Notes under the pieces: generated by a model
The model's database searches: none
What the model saw: only the letters and a program-made list of their open reading frames with translations
What the model was told of the DNA's origin: nothing
Shown here: positions 1-11,152 of the stretch, piece by piece
Position numbering within the stretch: the stretch's first letter is position 1
Layout of the letters: every line of letters begins with the position of its first letter
Program-made: the position numbers and the translations under genes
From: Gemmobacter aquatilis
Lineage (GTDB): Bacteria > Pseudomonadota > Alphaproteobacteria > Rhodobacterales > Rhodobacteraceae
Assembly (NCBI RefSeq): GCF_900110025.1
Contig: NZ_FOCE01000001.1
Coordinates: 310,001-374,000, forward strand
Reading direction: 5' to 3'
DNA length: 64,000 bases

Positions 1-929
1 GTGGACGGGACGACCGATGTGGCAGCGCTGCGCGAGATTTGTGCGGCGCAGGCGCGGCTGGGCGCGGTGGGCATCTTGCCGACGCTGATCACCGACACGC
101 CAGAGGCCACGGCGCAGGTGATTGCGGCGGGGATCGCGGCGGCGCGGGCGGGTGTGCCGGGCTTTCTGGGCCTGCATCTGGAAGGCCCGCATCTGGACCC
201 ACGGCGCAAGGGCGCGCATGACGCGGGGCTGATCCGCCCGATGGGCGAGGACGATCTGGCGCGGCTGTGTGCGGCGGCGCGGGAACTGCCGGTGCTGATG
301 CTGACTGTGGCGCCCGAGGCGGTGACGCCTGCGCAGATCGCGGCGCTGGCTGCGGCGGGGGCGATTGTGTCGCTGGGCCATAGCGATTGCAGCTTCGAGG
401 TGGCGCAGGCGGCGTTTGCGGCGGGCGCGCGTTGTGCCACCCATCTGTTCAACGCGATGAGCCAGATCGGCAACCGCGCGCCGGGCTTGGCGGGGGCGGT
501 GCTGGCCGGGGATTGCGCGGCAGGGCTGATCGCCGACGGGGTGCATGTGCATCCGGCGGTGATGCGTCTGGCGCTGGCGGCGCGGCCCGAGGGGGTGTTT
601 CTGGTCAGCGACTGCATGGCGGTGGCAGGGACCGAAGCGACCGAGTTTCGGCTGGGCGGGCGGCGCATCCTGCGGCGGGACGGGCGGCTGACGCTGGAGG
701 ATGGCACGCTGGCGGGCGCCGACCTGACGCTGCCGCGCGCGGTGCGGGTGCTGGTCGAGCAGGTGGGGGTGCCAGAGACGCGGGCGCTGGCCATGGCCAG
801 CCGCGTTCCGGCAGAGCTGATCGGGATGGGCGACCGCTTCGGGCGGATTGCCGAAGGGCGGCGCGCCGATCTGGTGCATCTGGGCGCGGATGGCGCGCTG
901 GCAGGCGTGTGCCTGGACGGGCGCTGGCT

Positions 930-933
<4 letters not shown>
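1..933 (+). CDS. nagA: N-acetylglucosamine-6-phosphate deacetylase, 5' end missing
   Basis: Cytoplasmic amidohydrolase that removes acetate from GlcNAc-6-phosphate in amino-sugar and cell-wall recycling. The 310 readable codons hold the family's middle and C-terminal parts: a GLHLEGPHL strand, a GHSD motif, THLFNAM, and LVSDCMAVAGT near residue 200, where the Asp is the catalytic position of the family. Full-length NagA is about 380 residues, so the first 60-70, including the first metal-binding His pair, lie before the window. The GTG at base 1 is probably internal. It ends convergently with the glycosyltransferase and shares four bases (TTAG) with it. Identification is firm; the start is unknown. 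Confidence 0.9.
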
Positions 934-3109
<2,176 letters not shown>

Positions 3110-3147
3110 CTACCACAGGGGGCTGCAAAGTAAAGACGCCGGGGGAA

Positions 3148-3167
3148 GGCCGGACTTAAGTCTGGCC
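3148..3167. repeat. 20-bp imperfect palindrome between glf and hslV
   Basis: GGCCGGACTT and AAGTCTGGCC form two 10-base arms that are inverted copies with one mismatch (a G-T wobble in RNA) and no spacer. It lies in the divergent spacer, 74 bases upstream of the glf start and 27 bases upstream of the hslV -35 element. It could bind a dimeric regulator acting on either side. No family can be named. Confidence 0.35.
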
Positions 3168-3193
3168 GAATGTCGCCGGGGCGCCGCGCTTTG

Positions 3194-3222
3194 CTTGTGA
3201 TGCTGCGGGCCGCGCGCCATAT
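3194..3222 (+). promoter_or_regulatory. Heat-shock (RpoH/sigma-32 type) promoter of hslV
   Basis: CTTGTGA (3194-3200), 14-base spacer, CGCCATAT (3215-3222), against the known sigma-32 pattern CTTGAAA-N14-CCCCATNT. Transcription would start near 3230, which makes the ATG at 3233 almost leaderless and favours the ATG at 3245 as the hslV start. Confidence 0.6.
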
Positions 3223-3244
3223 AGGGGCGAGCATGGAGGCGGAT

Positions 3245-3802
3245 ATGGCGGAAGAGCGGTTTCCCGGCTGGCACGGCACGACGATTCTGGGCGTGCGGCG
3301 CGGCGGCGAAGTGGTGGTCGCGGGCGACGGGCAGGTGAGCCTGGGCCAGACGGTGATCAAGGGCACGGCGCGCAAGGTGCGGCGGCTGAACCCCGGCGGG
3401 CGCGAGGTGGTCTGTGGCTTTGCCGGATCGACCGCCGATGCCTTCACCCTGCTGGAGCGGCTGGAGAAGAAGCTGGAAGCGGCGCCGGGGCAATTGGCGC
3501 GCGCCTGTGTCGATCTGGCGAAGGATTGGCGGATGGACAAGTATCTGCGCAATCTGGAAGCCATGCTGATCGTGACGGATGGCCGCGACATGTTCGTGCT
3601 GACCGGCGCGGGCGATGTGCTGGAGCCGGAACATGACGTGGCCGCAATCGGATCGGGCGGCAATTTCGCGCTGGCCGCGGCGCGCGGCCTGATGGCAACC
3701 GAGATGGGCGCCGAAGAGATCGCGCGCCGCGCCATGGCGATTGCGGCGGATATCTGCGTGTACACCAATGGCAATCTGACGGTGGAACGGATCGGCGCCT
3801 GA
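3245..3802 (+). CDS. hslV: ATP-dependent protease subunit HslV
   Basis: Proteasome-like peptidase that forms a double ring and works with HslU to degrade misfolded proteins. I place the start at ATG 3245, preceded by GGAGG; an ATG at 3233 is possible. The first 11 residues (ending WHG) are a cleaved propeptide, and Thr12 of the TTIL motif becomes the N-terminal nucleophile. Typical [15 protein letters not shown] and KVRRL follow. The 185-residue length fits the alphaproteobacterial family. Unusually, hslU does not follow directly: an inverted gene lies between them. A heat-shock-type promoter precedes the gene and a terminator hairpin overlaps its stop. Confidence 0.96.
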   Translation: MAEERFPGWHGTTILGVRRGGEVVVAGDGQVSLGQTVIKGTARKVRRLNPGGREVVCGFAGSTADAFTLLERLEKKLEAAPGQLARACVDLAKDWRMDKYLRNLEAMLIVTDGRDMFVLTGAGDVLEPEHDVAAIGSGGNFALAAARGLMATEMGAEEIARRAMAIAADICVYTNGNLTVERIGA

Positions 3803-3823
3803 TTGCTCAGGCGCCTTCCTTTT
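3794..3823 (+). terminator. Terminator at the hslV 3' end
   Basis: GGCGCCTGA (3794-3802), loop TTGC, TCAGGCGCC (3807-3815): a perfect 9-bp stem followed by TTCCTTTT. It includes the hslV stop codon and the stop codon of the convergent Tat gene, so it may work in both directions. Confidence 0.7.
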
Positions 3824-4412
3824 CTACCAAACCCTGCAGCAACGCCATGCGGCGGGCGGCAAAGCTGCCAGGCTGCAGCGCCAGACCGCGCATCGCCCGT
3901 ACGAAGAACTGACGGTAACCCTGCCGCGCCTCGCACCAGGCCAGAAGTTTGACCCCCTGCGGCGGATGCACCAACGCCAAAGGCAGCACCAGTCGTTCCG
4001 ACAGCTGATCCGAAAGGTCGGAATAGCCAAAGAACACCGGCTGCGTGGCGGCAATGGCATCATGCAGCAGCGACAGCACGGCGGGCGCAGCCTCGGGCCG
4101 GTCTTGCGGGTAGTATTGCGACGGTCGCACATCCAGCGCGCGATAAAGCCGGGCGAGCAGCGCCCCCTCCGGGTCGGTTTCAGCCAGCCGGGCAATGGCA
4201 GCCGAAGCTGCGCCGGCCGTCACCGGATCGCCGCGATACCCCGCCAGCGCAAGCCCGCGCAGGGTGGCATCGCGCAGCACAGGGTCGGGCGCCGGCGCTG
4301 CCTGCGCAACCTGCACCGGCAGACCCACGGCGGCGGCCCCGGCGACAAGGCTTTGGGCCAGCGCACGGCGGGTCAGCATCTGGGGTGCGGGCGGGGCGCG
4401 ACGGGGGCGCAT
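3807..4412 (-). CDS. Tat-signal protein with WYL-like C-terminal domain
   Basis: 201-residue protein. The N-terminus has a twin-arginine-type signal, LTRRALAQ at residues 13-20, followed by an alanine-rich hydrophobic stretch ending around AQA (residues 36-38). Later, residues 128-175 (FGYSDLSDQ... [20 protein letters not shown]) resemble the WYL/sigma-like ligand-binding fold seen in helix-turn-helix regulators, but no DNA-binding domain is present. The start ATG at 4412 has AGAGG upstream. It sits inverted between hslV and hslU, a placement that forces the two protease genes apart. An exported WYL-like domain is odd; function unknown. Confidence 0.7.
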   Translation of the reverse strand: MRPRRAPPAPQMLTRRALAQSLVAGAAAVGLPVQVAQAAPAPDPVLRDATLRGLALAGYRGDPVTAGAASAAIARLAETDPEGALLARLYRALDVRPSQYYPQDRPEAAPAVLSLLHDAIAATQPVFFGYSDLSDQLSERLVLPLALVHPPQGVKLLAWCEARQGYRQFFVRAMRGLALQPGSFAARRMALLQGLVEKEGA

Positions 4413-4481
4413 GGCGAAACCTCTTTTATCAAACAAGGGCACGAAACTGCCGCCAAGCCCGAGTCGAGTCCAGCCGCCTTG

Positions 4482-4510
4482 CTTGAAACGTGGCAAGCCG
4501 GGCTTTATGT
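4482..4510 (+). promoter_or_regulatory. Heat-shock (RpoH/sigma-32 type) promoter of hslU
   Basis: CTTGAAA (4482-4488, a perfect -35 match), 14-base spacer, CTTTATGT (4503-4510). Spacing is identical to the hslV promoter. Predicted transcription start is near 4517, leaving a short leader before the ATG at 4536. Confidence 0.6.
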
Positions 4511-4535
4511 GAGGCGCACAAGCAACGGAGGCGAC

Positions 4536-5831
4536 ATGACCAACCTCACGCCGCGCGAGATCGTCTCGGAGCTGGATCGTTTCATCATCGGCCAGGCCGA
4601 GGCCAAACGGGCCGTTGCGGTGGCGCTGCGCAACCGCTGGCGGCGCAAGCAGTTGGGCGATGATCTGCGCGACGAGGTCTATCCGAAGAACATCCTGATG
4701 ATCGGGCCAACCGGGGTCGGCAAGACCGAGATTTCGCGCCGTCTGGCCAAGCTGGCAAAGGCGCCGTTCCTGAAGGTGGAGGCCACGAAGTTCACCGAAG
4801 TGGGCTATGTTGGCCGCGATGTGGACAGCATCATCCGCGATCTTGTCGATGCCGCGATGATCGAGACGCGCGAGCGGATGCGGAATGATGTGAAAGCCAA
4901 GGCGCTGAAAGCCGCCGAAGATCGGGTGATCGAGGCGATTGCCGGCAAGGATGCGCGCGAGCAGACGCGCGAGATGTTCCGCGCCAAGCTGAAAACCGGC
5001 GAGCTGGACGGCACGATGATCGAGCTGGAGGTGCAGGACAGCGCGTCCCCCTTCCCGATGATGGGCGGCAACGGCATGGAAATGCAGATGCAGGGCCTGC
5101 AGGATCTGTTCAAGGCGTTTGGCGGGCGCACCACTCGCAAGCGGCTGAGCGTGGCCGACAGCTATGACATCCTGCTGGGGCAGGAGGCAGACAAGCTCTT
5201 GGATGACGAGGCGGTGAAGGCGGCGGCGCTGGAGGCGGTGCAGCAGAATGGCATCGTGTTTCTGGACGAGATCGACAAGATCTGCGCCCGCAGCGATGCC
5301 CGCGGCGCCGATGTGTCGCGCGAAGGGGTGCAGCGCGATCTGCTGCCGCTGATCGAGGGGACCACGGTGTCCACCAAATACGGGCCGGTGAAGACCGATC
5401 ACATCCTGTTCATCGCCTCGGGCGCGTTCCACATCGCCAAACCTTCGGACCTGCTGCCGGAATTGCAGGGCCGTCTGCCGATCCGGGTGGAATTGCGGGC
5501 GCTGACCGAAGAGGATTTCGTGCGCATCCTGACCGAGACGGACAATGCGCTGACCCGGCAATATGCGGCGCTGATGGCGACCGAGGAAGTGACGGTGCGC
5601 TTTACCGAAGAGGGCATCGGCGCGCTGGCGCGGATTGCGGCGGATGTGAACCGTTCTGTCGAGAATATCGGGGCGCGCAGGCTTTACACCATTCTGGAAC
5701 GGGTGTTCGAAGAACTGTCCTTCACCGCGCCGGACCGGGGCGGCGAGGAAGTTGTGGTGGATGCGGCGTTTGTGGAGCAGAATGTCGGTGCGCTGGCCCG
5801 ATCGGCGGATTTGAGCCGCTACGTTCTGTAA
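4536..5831 (+). CDS. hslU: ATP-dependent protease ATPase subunit HslU
   Basis: AAA+ unfoldase ring that recognises and threads substrates into HslV. Walker A GPTGVGKT is at residues 57-64, the pore loop GYVG at 90-93, and Walker B FLDEIDK near residue 242. The variable I domain lies between these (about 110-230), and the C-terminus ends LSRYVL, the hydrophobic tail that docks into HslV. Length is 431 aa, normal for the family. ATG 4536 follows an appropriately spaced GGAG. It has its own heat-shock-type promoter, needed because an inverted gene separates it from hslV. Confidence 0.97.
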   Translation: MTNLTPREIVSELDRFIIGQAEAKRAVAVALRNRWRRKQLGDDLRDEVYPKNILMIGPTGVGKTEISRRLAKLAKAPFLKVEATKFTEVGYVGRDVDSIIRDLVDAAMIETRERMRNDVKAKALKAAEDRVIEAIAGKDAREQTREMFRAKLKTGELDGTMIELEVQDSASPFPMMGGNGMEMQMQGLQDLFKAFGGRTTRKRLSVADSYDILLGQEADKLLDDEAVKAAALEAVQQNGIVFLDEIDKICARSDARGADVSREGVQRDLLPLIEGTTVSTKYGPVKTDHILFIASGAFHIAKPSDLLPELQGRLPIRVELRALTEEDFVRILTETDNALTRQYAALMATEEVTVRFTEEGIGALARIAADVNRSVENIGARRLYTILERVFEELSFTAPDRGGEEVVVDAAFVEQNVGALARSADLSRYVL

Positions 5832-5889
5832 GCGCCCTTGGCGCGGGCAGGGAAATCGTCGAAGGCTTGATGAGTTTCAGGAGTATGCC

Positions 5890-7008
5890 GTGCCACGCCC
5901 GTTCCTTGCCCTTTGCCTGATCGCCCTTGTCGCCTGCACCCCGCGCGGCACGATGACCGTGATGCCCGAAGCCGCCGCCGTGGGCAATGTGCGCGAGATT
6001 TTCGTGGGCACCACGCGGGTGCTGGACGCGGAAACCGGCACCTTCGGCGCCGAACGGTCAGAGGTGGCACATTTCGCGCGCTATGAGATTTCGGTGCCGC
6101 CGCAGCGCGAGTTGGGCGAGATCAGCTTTCCACGCCGCCATGCCAAGCCGGACCCGCAGACCGATTTCCTGACCGTGGAACAGGATATCATGCCCGACCC
6201 CGCCGATTTCCGCCGCGAATTGCGCCAGAGCCTGGCCAAGATGCCGAAGGGCAGCCGCGAGGCGGTGATCTATGTGCACGGGTTCAACAACACCTTTTCG
6301 GAAGGGTTGTATCGCATTGCGCAGCTGAGCCATGATCTGGAAATGCCGGGGGTGACGCTGCATTATTCCTGGCCCTCGGCGGGCAATCCGCTGGGCTATG
6401 TCAGCGACCGCGATTCCGCGATGTTCGCGCGCGACGGGCTGGAGACGCTGATGCAGGAGGTCTCGGCCGCGGGGGCGGAACATATCCTGCTGGTCGCCCA
6501 TTCGATGGGATCGGCGCTGACGATGGAGACGCTGCGCCAGATCGCGATCCGTGGCGACAAAACCATGCAACGCAAGATGGCCGGGGTGATCCTGATTTCA
6601 CCGGATCTGGACGTGGATCTGTTCCGGATGCAGGCGCGGACCTATGGCGCGCTGCCGCAGCCGTTTCTGATCTTCGGGTCCAACCGCGATACGCTGTTGA
6701 CACTTTCGGCCAGCATCACCGGCCAGCCGGAGCGGTTGGGAAACCTGTCGGACATTTCGCGCGTGGCGGATCTGAAGGTGACATTTCTGGATACGCAGGC
6801 GTTTTCGGAAGGATCGGGGCATTTCAATCTGGGGGACAGCCCGGCGCTGCTGCAACTGGTGCGCCGGGTGGGCGAGGTGGATCGCGCCTATGGGGCAGAC
6901 CAAAACGGGCGGATCGGGTTGCTGCCGGGCGTGGTGCTGACGGTGCAGAGCGCCACGGCGATCATCCTGACGCCAGTGACGGCGGTGGCGGGCGAGTTGA
7001 ACCGATAG
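5890..7008 (+). CDS. Alpha/beta hydrolase lipoprotein (DUF900 family)
   Basis: Predicted lipoprotein hydrolase of the DUF900 group. The signal peptide ends in lipobox LVAC with Cys16 as the lipidated residue. The hydrolase core begins with VIYVHGFNN, has the nucleophile elbow AHSMGS with Ser near residue 205, and a late GHFNL His candidate. GTG 5890 is chosen because AGGAG lies six bases upstream. It is 372 aa and ends two bases before the convergent Smr gene. Substrate unknown; likely an envelope esterase or lipase-like enzyme. Confidence 0.8.
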   Translation: MPRPFLALCLIALVACTPRGTMTVMPEAAAVGNVREIFVGTTRVLDAETGTFGAERSEVAHFARYEISVPPQRELGEISFPRRHAKPDPQTDFLTVEQDIMPDPADFRRELRQSLAKMPKGSREAVIYVHGFNNTFSEGLYRIAQLSHDLEMPGVTLHYSWPSAGNPLGYVSDRDSAMFARDGLETLMQEVSAAGAEHILLVAHSMGSALTMETLRQIAIRGDKTMQRKMAGVILISPDLDVDLFRMQARTYGALPQPFLIFGSNRDTLLTLSASITGQPERLGNLSDISRVADLKVTFLDTQAFSEGSGHFNLGDSPALLQLVRRVGEVDRAYGADQNGRIGLLPGVVLTVQSATAIILTPVTAVAGELNR

Positions 7009-7009
7009 C

Positions 7010-7612
7010 CTAGCGCGGGCGGCGCAGGTAAACGTAATAGGCGCCCGAGCCGCCATGTTTCAGATGCGCCTCGGTCACCTGCAGCACACAGGGGCCAAGC
7101 GGCGGCATATGCAGCCATTGCGGCACCTGATGTTTCAACACGCCATAGCGCTGCGGGATCGGCCCGAAATCGGGGCCGGGTTTGCCCTTGCCGGTGATGA
7201 CCAGCACAAGCCGCAACCCGCCGCTCCAGCCGTTCAGGATGAAGCGGATGAGTTCCGGGTGTGCCTCGGCCACCGTCATGCCATGCAGATCAAGCCGGGC
7301 CTCGGGCGCCAGCTTGCCGCGCAGCATCCGGTCGTGATGTTTGCGATCCATCAGCACCGGCGCGGTGGCGAGGCGTTCGGCCAAGGGCGGCAGCACGTCG
7401 AGCTTTGGCGCCTTTTCCGCCCGCTCGCCCACGCGAAAGCGGTTGAGGCCGGGCGGTGGCGGGGTCGGCAGGCCATCGGCGCGGGGGGCCGGGGGGGTGG
7501 CATCCGCCACGGGTTTGCGGTGCTGCACGGCGGCGTGCATCGGCTTGGCCGTGCGGGCGACGGCCTGCCAGAGTTCCTGTTCTTCGGGGCGGAGCGTGCG
7601 GCGGCGGGCCAT
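7010..7612 (-). CDS. Smr-domain protein
   Basis: 200-residue protein with a basic, proline-rich N-terminal half and a C-terminal Smr (small MutS-related) domain. The LDLHGMT motif at residues 107-113 and VITGKGKPG are the family's nuclease-type motifs. Stand-alone Smr proteins act on nucleic acids; the exact role is unsettled. It is the last gene of the leftward Tim44-like - mltA - smr unit, starting four bases after the mltA stop. The longer in-frame opening to 7681 lies inside mltA and has no better signal. Confidence 0.85.
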   Translation of the reverse strand: MARRRTLRPEEQELWQAVARTAKPMHAAVQHRKPVADATPPAPRADGLPTPPPPGLNRFRVGERAEKAPKLDVLPPLAERLATAPVLMDRKHHDRMLRGKLAPEARLDLHGMTVAEAHPELIRFILNGWSGGLRLVLVITGKGKPGPDFGPIPQRYGVLKHQVPQWLHMPPLGPCVLQVTEAHLKHGGSGAYYVYLRRPR

Positions 7613-7616
7613 GGCG

Positions 7617-8651
7617 TCAGCCGTCGGAAAGCGTCGCGAAGGCGAGGTCGATCGGCAGCAGCACGACCATGCGCCCGCCATCCTTCACGATGCCTGCGGC
7701 ATCGCCTGCCGCATCGCCAGTGCCAAAATAGATGTCGGCGCGCTGCGCGCCCTTGATCGCACCGCCGGTATCCTGCGCGACCATCAGGCGGCGCAGCGGA
7801 TCGCGGCCGTTCTTCTCGATCCAGATCGGGGCACCAAGCGGGTTGTAGGCCGGATCGACGGCGAGCGAGCGCATCGGCGTGATCGAACGACCCAGCGCAC
7901 CAATCGGGCCCTTATGCGCCGCAAGGTTCGGCAGCTTGCGGAAGAAGACGTAAGAGGGGTTATGATCCAGCAGCGCATTGCCGGGGGCGGGGTTCTGCTT
8001 CACCCAGCCGCGGATCGTCTGCGCCGAAACCTGATCGGCTGTATAGGTGCCCCGGCGCACGAGTTCCGACCCGACCGAGCGGTAGGGGTGGCCGTTCTTG
8101 CCAGCATAGCCCACGCGCATCACCGATCCATTCGGCATACGGATGCGGCCAGAGCCTTGAATCTGCAGGAAGAATACATCGACCGGGTCTTCCAGCCAGG
8201 CCAGTTCCAGCCCCCGCCCGCGCAGGATGCCACTTTCAATGGCCGAACGCGGATGAAACTGGATGCCGTCGCGCAGTTCCGGTGGGCGGGCATAAATCGG
8301 ATAGGCAAAGCGCGGCGTGCGCACCGGCGAACCGTCGAGAAGCGGCTCGTAATAGCCGGTGAACAGCGCGGGGGGGTGGCCGATCATCACCGGCAGGAAG
8401 AACAGCTCAAAAAAGGCGCGGGCGGATTCGGGCGTGGCGCCCGCATCGGCGGCCAGCGCGCAAAGCGGGCCCCATTCCGGCGCCTTCGGCTTGTCGCAGG
8501 TTTCGAGAAAGGCCGTCAGCGCCTCGCGCTGGTCGTCTTCGGCCCAGCCGTCAAGCTCCTCGAAGGCGAGGACTTGCGCGGGGGCCGCGCTCATACCTGC
8601 CACCCACAGAAGGACGGCTGCGGCAGCAAGACGGGCGAGGCCACGCATCAT
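7617..8651 (-). CDS. mltA: Membrane-bound lytic murein transglycosylase A
   Basis: Cleaves the glycan strand of peptidoglycan to give 1,6-anhydro-muropeptides in the periplasm. A signal peptide covers about residues 1-25 (cut after SAAPAQ). The MltA barrel domain includes FTGYYEP, and the 3D domain at the C-terminus has VAQDTGGAIKG and RADIYFGTG, which carry the conserved aspartates. 344 aa. No lipobox Cys is visible, so it may be soluble in the periplasm. The start overlaps the stop of the Tim44-like gene (ATGA). Products would feed the AmgK/MurU recycling route encoded at 37.8-39.5 kb. Confidence 0.93.
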   Translation of the reverse strand: MMRGLARLAAAAVLLWVAGMSAAPAQVLAFEELDGWAEDDQREALTAFLETCDKPKAPEWGPLCALAADAGATPESARAFFELFFLPVMIGHPPALFTGYYEPLLDGSPVRTPRFAYPIYARPPELRDGIQFHPRSAIESGILRGRGLELAWLEDPVDVFFLQIQGSGRIRMPNGSVMRVGYAGKNGHPYRSVGSELVRRGTYTADQVSAQTIRGWVKQNPAPGNALLDHNPSYVFFRKLPNLAAHKGPIGALGRSITPMRSLAVDPAYNPLGAPIWIEKNGRDPLRRLMVAQDTGGAIKGAQRADIYFGTGDAAGDAAGIVKDGGRMVVLLPIDLAFATLSDG

Positions 8652-9310
8652 TCCCCGGTCGCGACAAGCTGCCAGTTGGGATCGGCGGCGCCCATGCGAC
8701 GCCCGAAGGTCCAGACATCGCGCTGGCGTTTGACAGAGGTGGGGCTGCCCTCGATGATCTCGCCATTGGCGTTGCGCACGACCGAGGTCAACTCGCCGCC
8801 AAACCGCACGGTGACTTCGGCCTCGCGGGTGTTCCGGTCAAAGGTAGCATCCTGCAGGGTCATTTCGGCAAGGCCCACGAAGTTCGCCTCGATCGTCAGA
8901 CCCTGCGCCGCCCGCTGCGCCAAGGCTTCGGCAAAGCTGTCCTGCACCTCGGGGGCGAGGAAGGGGCGCACGGTATCAATGTCGCCACGCTCATAGGCCA
9001 TGAGAATCATCTCATAGGCGCCGCGCGCGCCTTGCAGGAACGTGTTCACCGAAAAGCTCGGTTCGGCCAGTTTCATCGCGGCCAGCGCCTTGGCGGCAGG
9101 GCTGCCATCAGGCACATGGTCGGTGATGTCCATATCCGCCGCGTTGTCTGGCGGATCCATGTCCCGCAGCACCGGCTTCACGGCATCGGGTTCAACCGGC
9201 AGCGGCGGCTTTTCGAACCCTTCACGGGTTCCAAGGACGCTGCGCAGCTTGATGATGAGAAAGACCGCGACCCCGGCAAGCACCAGGAGTTGGATCAGCG
9301 CATTGTTCAT
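8648..9310 (-). CDS. Tim44-like domain membrane protein
   Basis: 220-residue protein with one N-terminal transmembrane helix (about residues 4-22), a charged linker, and a C-terminal Tim44/Tim44-like domain (about 90-220) of the type related to the mitochondrial import motor and MRPL45. In alphaproteobacteria such proteins are conserved beside mltA, secB and dnaQ; a role near the membrane in protein export or insertion is an inference from homology and from secB nearby. ATG 9310 is preceded by GAGG. First gene of the leftward unit; divergent from fxsA. Confidence 0.85.
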   Translation of the reverse strand: MNNALIQLLVLAGVAVFLIIKLRSVLGTREGFEKPPLPVEPDAVKPVLRDMDPPDNAADMDITDHVPDGSPAAKALAAMKLAEPSFSVNTFLQGARGAYEMILMAYERGDIDTVRPFLAPEVQDSFAEALAQRAAQGLTIEANFVGLAEMTLQDATFDRNTREAEVTVRFGGELTSVVRNANGEIIEGSPTSVKRQRDVWTFGRRMGAADPNWQLVATGE

Positions 9311-9416
9311 TCGGACCTCGACAGGGGTTGGTTTCGCACACCTTTCGTTCCTATGTAGGGAAGGGGTCCCGACAAGTCCACCGGCAGAGGCCCCGATGTT
9401 TTGCAGAGAGGTTGTC

Positions 9417-9899
9417 ATGCGGCTGTTTGGCCCATTCATTGCGCTGATGCTGATCGAAATCGCGCTGTTCATCACGCTGGGCGGGGCCATCGGATTGATG
9501 GGGTCGCTGGGGGTGATTTTTGGCACGGCGCTGCTGGGGGTCGTGTTGCTGCGCAAGCAAGGTGCGCGGGCAGCGCTGGATCTGCGGACGGCGATGGACG
9601 GGATGCGCAGCCCGGCGGCGCCGCTGGCCGATCATGCGGTGAAGGTGGTCGCGGCGCTGCTGCTGATCCTGCCGGGGTTTCTGGGCGACATGATCGGGCT
9701 TTTGCTGCTGGTGCCTCCGCTGCGCCATCTTCTGATCGCGGCTGTGGCCCGACGCTTTCCGGTGCAGCAGGCGCATTTCGGCGTCCATACCACCGGGCGC
9801 CCCGATGTGGTGATCGACGGCGAGTTCATCGAGATCGACAGCGAGGCGCCGCAAGTGCCGCGTGACCGGCCCTCGGGCTGGACGCGACATCAGGGGTGA
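9417..9899 (+). CDS. fxsA: FxsA family membrane protein
   Basis: 160-residue inner-membrane protein with hydrophobic helices at about residues 3-22, 26-48 and 73-105, then a soluble tail. The order LIEIALFITLG, GVVLLRKQG and LPGFLGDMIGLLLLVPP matches FxsA (known in E. coli for relieving F exclusion of phage T7; cellular role uncertain). ATG 9417 has AGAGG upstream. Divergent from the Tim44-like gene across 106 bases and followed by secB after 74 bases. Confidence 0.85.
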   Translation: MRLFGPFIALMLIEIALFITLGGAIGLMGSLGVIFGTALLGVVLLRKQGARAALDLRTAMDGMRSPAAPLADHAVKVVAALLLILPGFLGDMIGLLLLVPPLRHLLIAAVARRFPVQQAHFGVHTTGRPDVVIDGEFIEIDSEAPQVPRDRPSGWTRHQG

Positions 9900-9973
9900 T
9901 TGAGGCGTGCCAGATGTGCTGATAGACATGGCGCCAAGGGATTGACCCAAGGATTTCAGCAGGAGGACCAGAT

Positions 9974-10453
9974 ATGACCGAGGCAAATGCAGCGCCGCAG
10001 GTGAAGATGAGCGTGCTGGCGCAATATGTGCGCGACATGTCTTTTGAAAACATGGTGGCACAAAAGGGCCTGACCGGCGGCGATGTGCAGCCCGATGTGC
10101 AGGTGGCGGTGAGCCTGGATGCGCGCAAGCGTGGGCCGGAACATCAATTCGAAGTGATCAACAAGTTCCGCGTCACCTCGAAAAACAAGACAACCGGCGA
10201 CACGCTGTTCCTGCTGGAGTTGGAATATGCCGGGATCTTCCATGTGGAAGGCGTGCCGGACGAGCAGTTGCATCCGTTCCTTCTGATCGAGTGCCCCCGG
10301 CTGCTGTTCCCCTTCGTGCGGCGGATCGTGTCGGACGTGACGCGCGACGGCGGCTTCCCGGCGCTGAACATCGACACGGTGGATTATCTGGCGCTGTATC
10401 GGCAGGAGCTGGCACGCCGCGCCCAGGCGCCCCAACCCGAAACCGTGCAGTGA
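9974..10453 (+). CDS. secB: Protein-export chaperone SecB
   Basis: Cytosolic tetrameric chaperone that keeps preproteins unfolded and delivers them to SecA. The 159-residue sequence has family signatures: AQYVRDMSFENM, LELEYAGIFHVEGV, and the C-terminal LLFPFVRRIVSDVTRDGGFPAL. ATG 9974 has an AGGAGGA ribosome site. The stop is directly followed by the convergent dnaQ stop with no spacer. Confidence 0.96.
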   Translation: MTEANAAPQVKMSVLAQYVRDMSFENMVAQKGLTGGDVQPDVQVAVSLDARKRGPEHQFEVINKFRVTSKNKTTGDTLFLLELEYAGIFHVEGVPDEQLHPFLLIECPRLLFPFVRRIVSDVTRDGGFPALNIDTVDYLALYRQELARRAQAPQPETVQ

Positions 10454-11152
10454 TCAGCCACGTTTGAGCCAGATCGCGCCGTCGCCCAGCTTTGCCACGA
10501 AGGCGGCATGGGCGGCGGCTTCCGCCTCGGTGATGCGGGGCGACAGGGGTTCGGGGCGCGGACGGGCGCGCCATGCGGTTTCGGCCTGCACAGAGCCTTT
10601 TTGCGGCTGCGCCTGTGAGGGCGCCAACACGAGATCGGGTTGCCGACCGCCGATCAGTTCCAGATAGACTTCGGCCAGAATTTCACTGTCGAGCAGCGCG
10701 CCGTGCTTTTCGCGCATCGAATTGTCGATGCCGAAGCGGCGGCACAGCGCATCCAGTGAGGCCGGGGAGCCGGGGAATTTGCGTCGCGCCATCATCACGG
10801 TATCAATCGCCTGATCATTCGGCAGTTGCGGAAAGCCGTGGCTGCGCAGCTCCCAGTTCAGGAATTTCATGTCGAAGGCTGCGTTGTGGATGACCAGCTT
10901 CGCATCGCCCACGAAATCGAGAAACGCCTGGGCGCAGTGCTTGAACAACGGCTTGTCACGCAGGAAATCATCGCCCAGCCCGTGAACCTCGAACGCTTCT
11001 TTCGGCATCATGCGTTCGGGGTTGAGGTATTGGTGATAGGTGCGCCCGGTGGGCAGGTGGTTGAACAGCTCCACCGCGCCGATTTCGACGATGCGATGGC
11101 CTTCGGCCGGCTCGAACCCGGTGGTTTCGGTATCCAGAACGATCTCACGCAT
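10454..11152 (-). CDS. dnaQ: DNA polymerase III epsilon subunit (3'-5' proofreading exonuclease)
   Basis: DEDDh-family proofreading exonuclease of the replicative polymerase. Exo I is DTET (residues 7-10), Exo II HNAAFD (89-94), and Exo III has His150 and Asp155 in KHGALLDSE. The 232-residue length and a flexible C-terminus that would bind the alpha subunit fit the family. It overlaps coaE by eight bases, last in the leftward maf-aroE-coaE-dnaQ unit that begins at the candidate origin. Confidence 0.96.
   Translation of the reverse strand: MREIVLDTETTGFEPAEGHRIVEIGAVELFNHLPTGRTYHQYLNPERMMPKEAFEVHGLGDDFLRDKPLFKHCAQAFLDFVGDAKLVIHNAAFDMKFLNWELRSHGFPQLPNDQAIDTVMMARRKFPGSPASLDALCRRFGIDNSMREKHGALLDSEILAEVYLELIGGRQPDLVLAPSQAQPQKGSVQAETAWRARPRPEPLSPRITEAEAAAHAAFVAKLGDGAIWLKRG

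Noticed and set aside
3807-5561. A single 584-residue protein antisense through hslU into the Tat gene
   Set aside because: Only the last 201 residues look like a real protein with its own ribosome site; the rest is the antisense of hslU.
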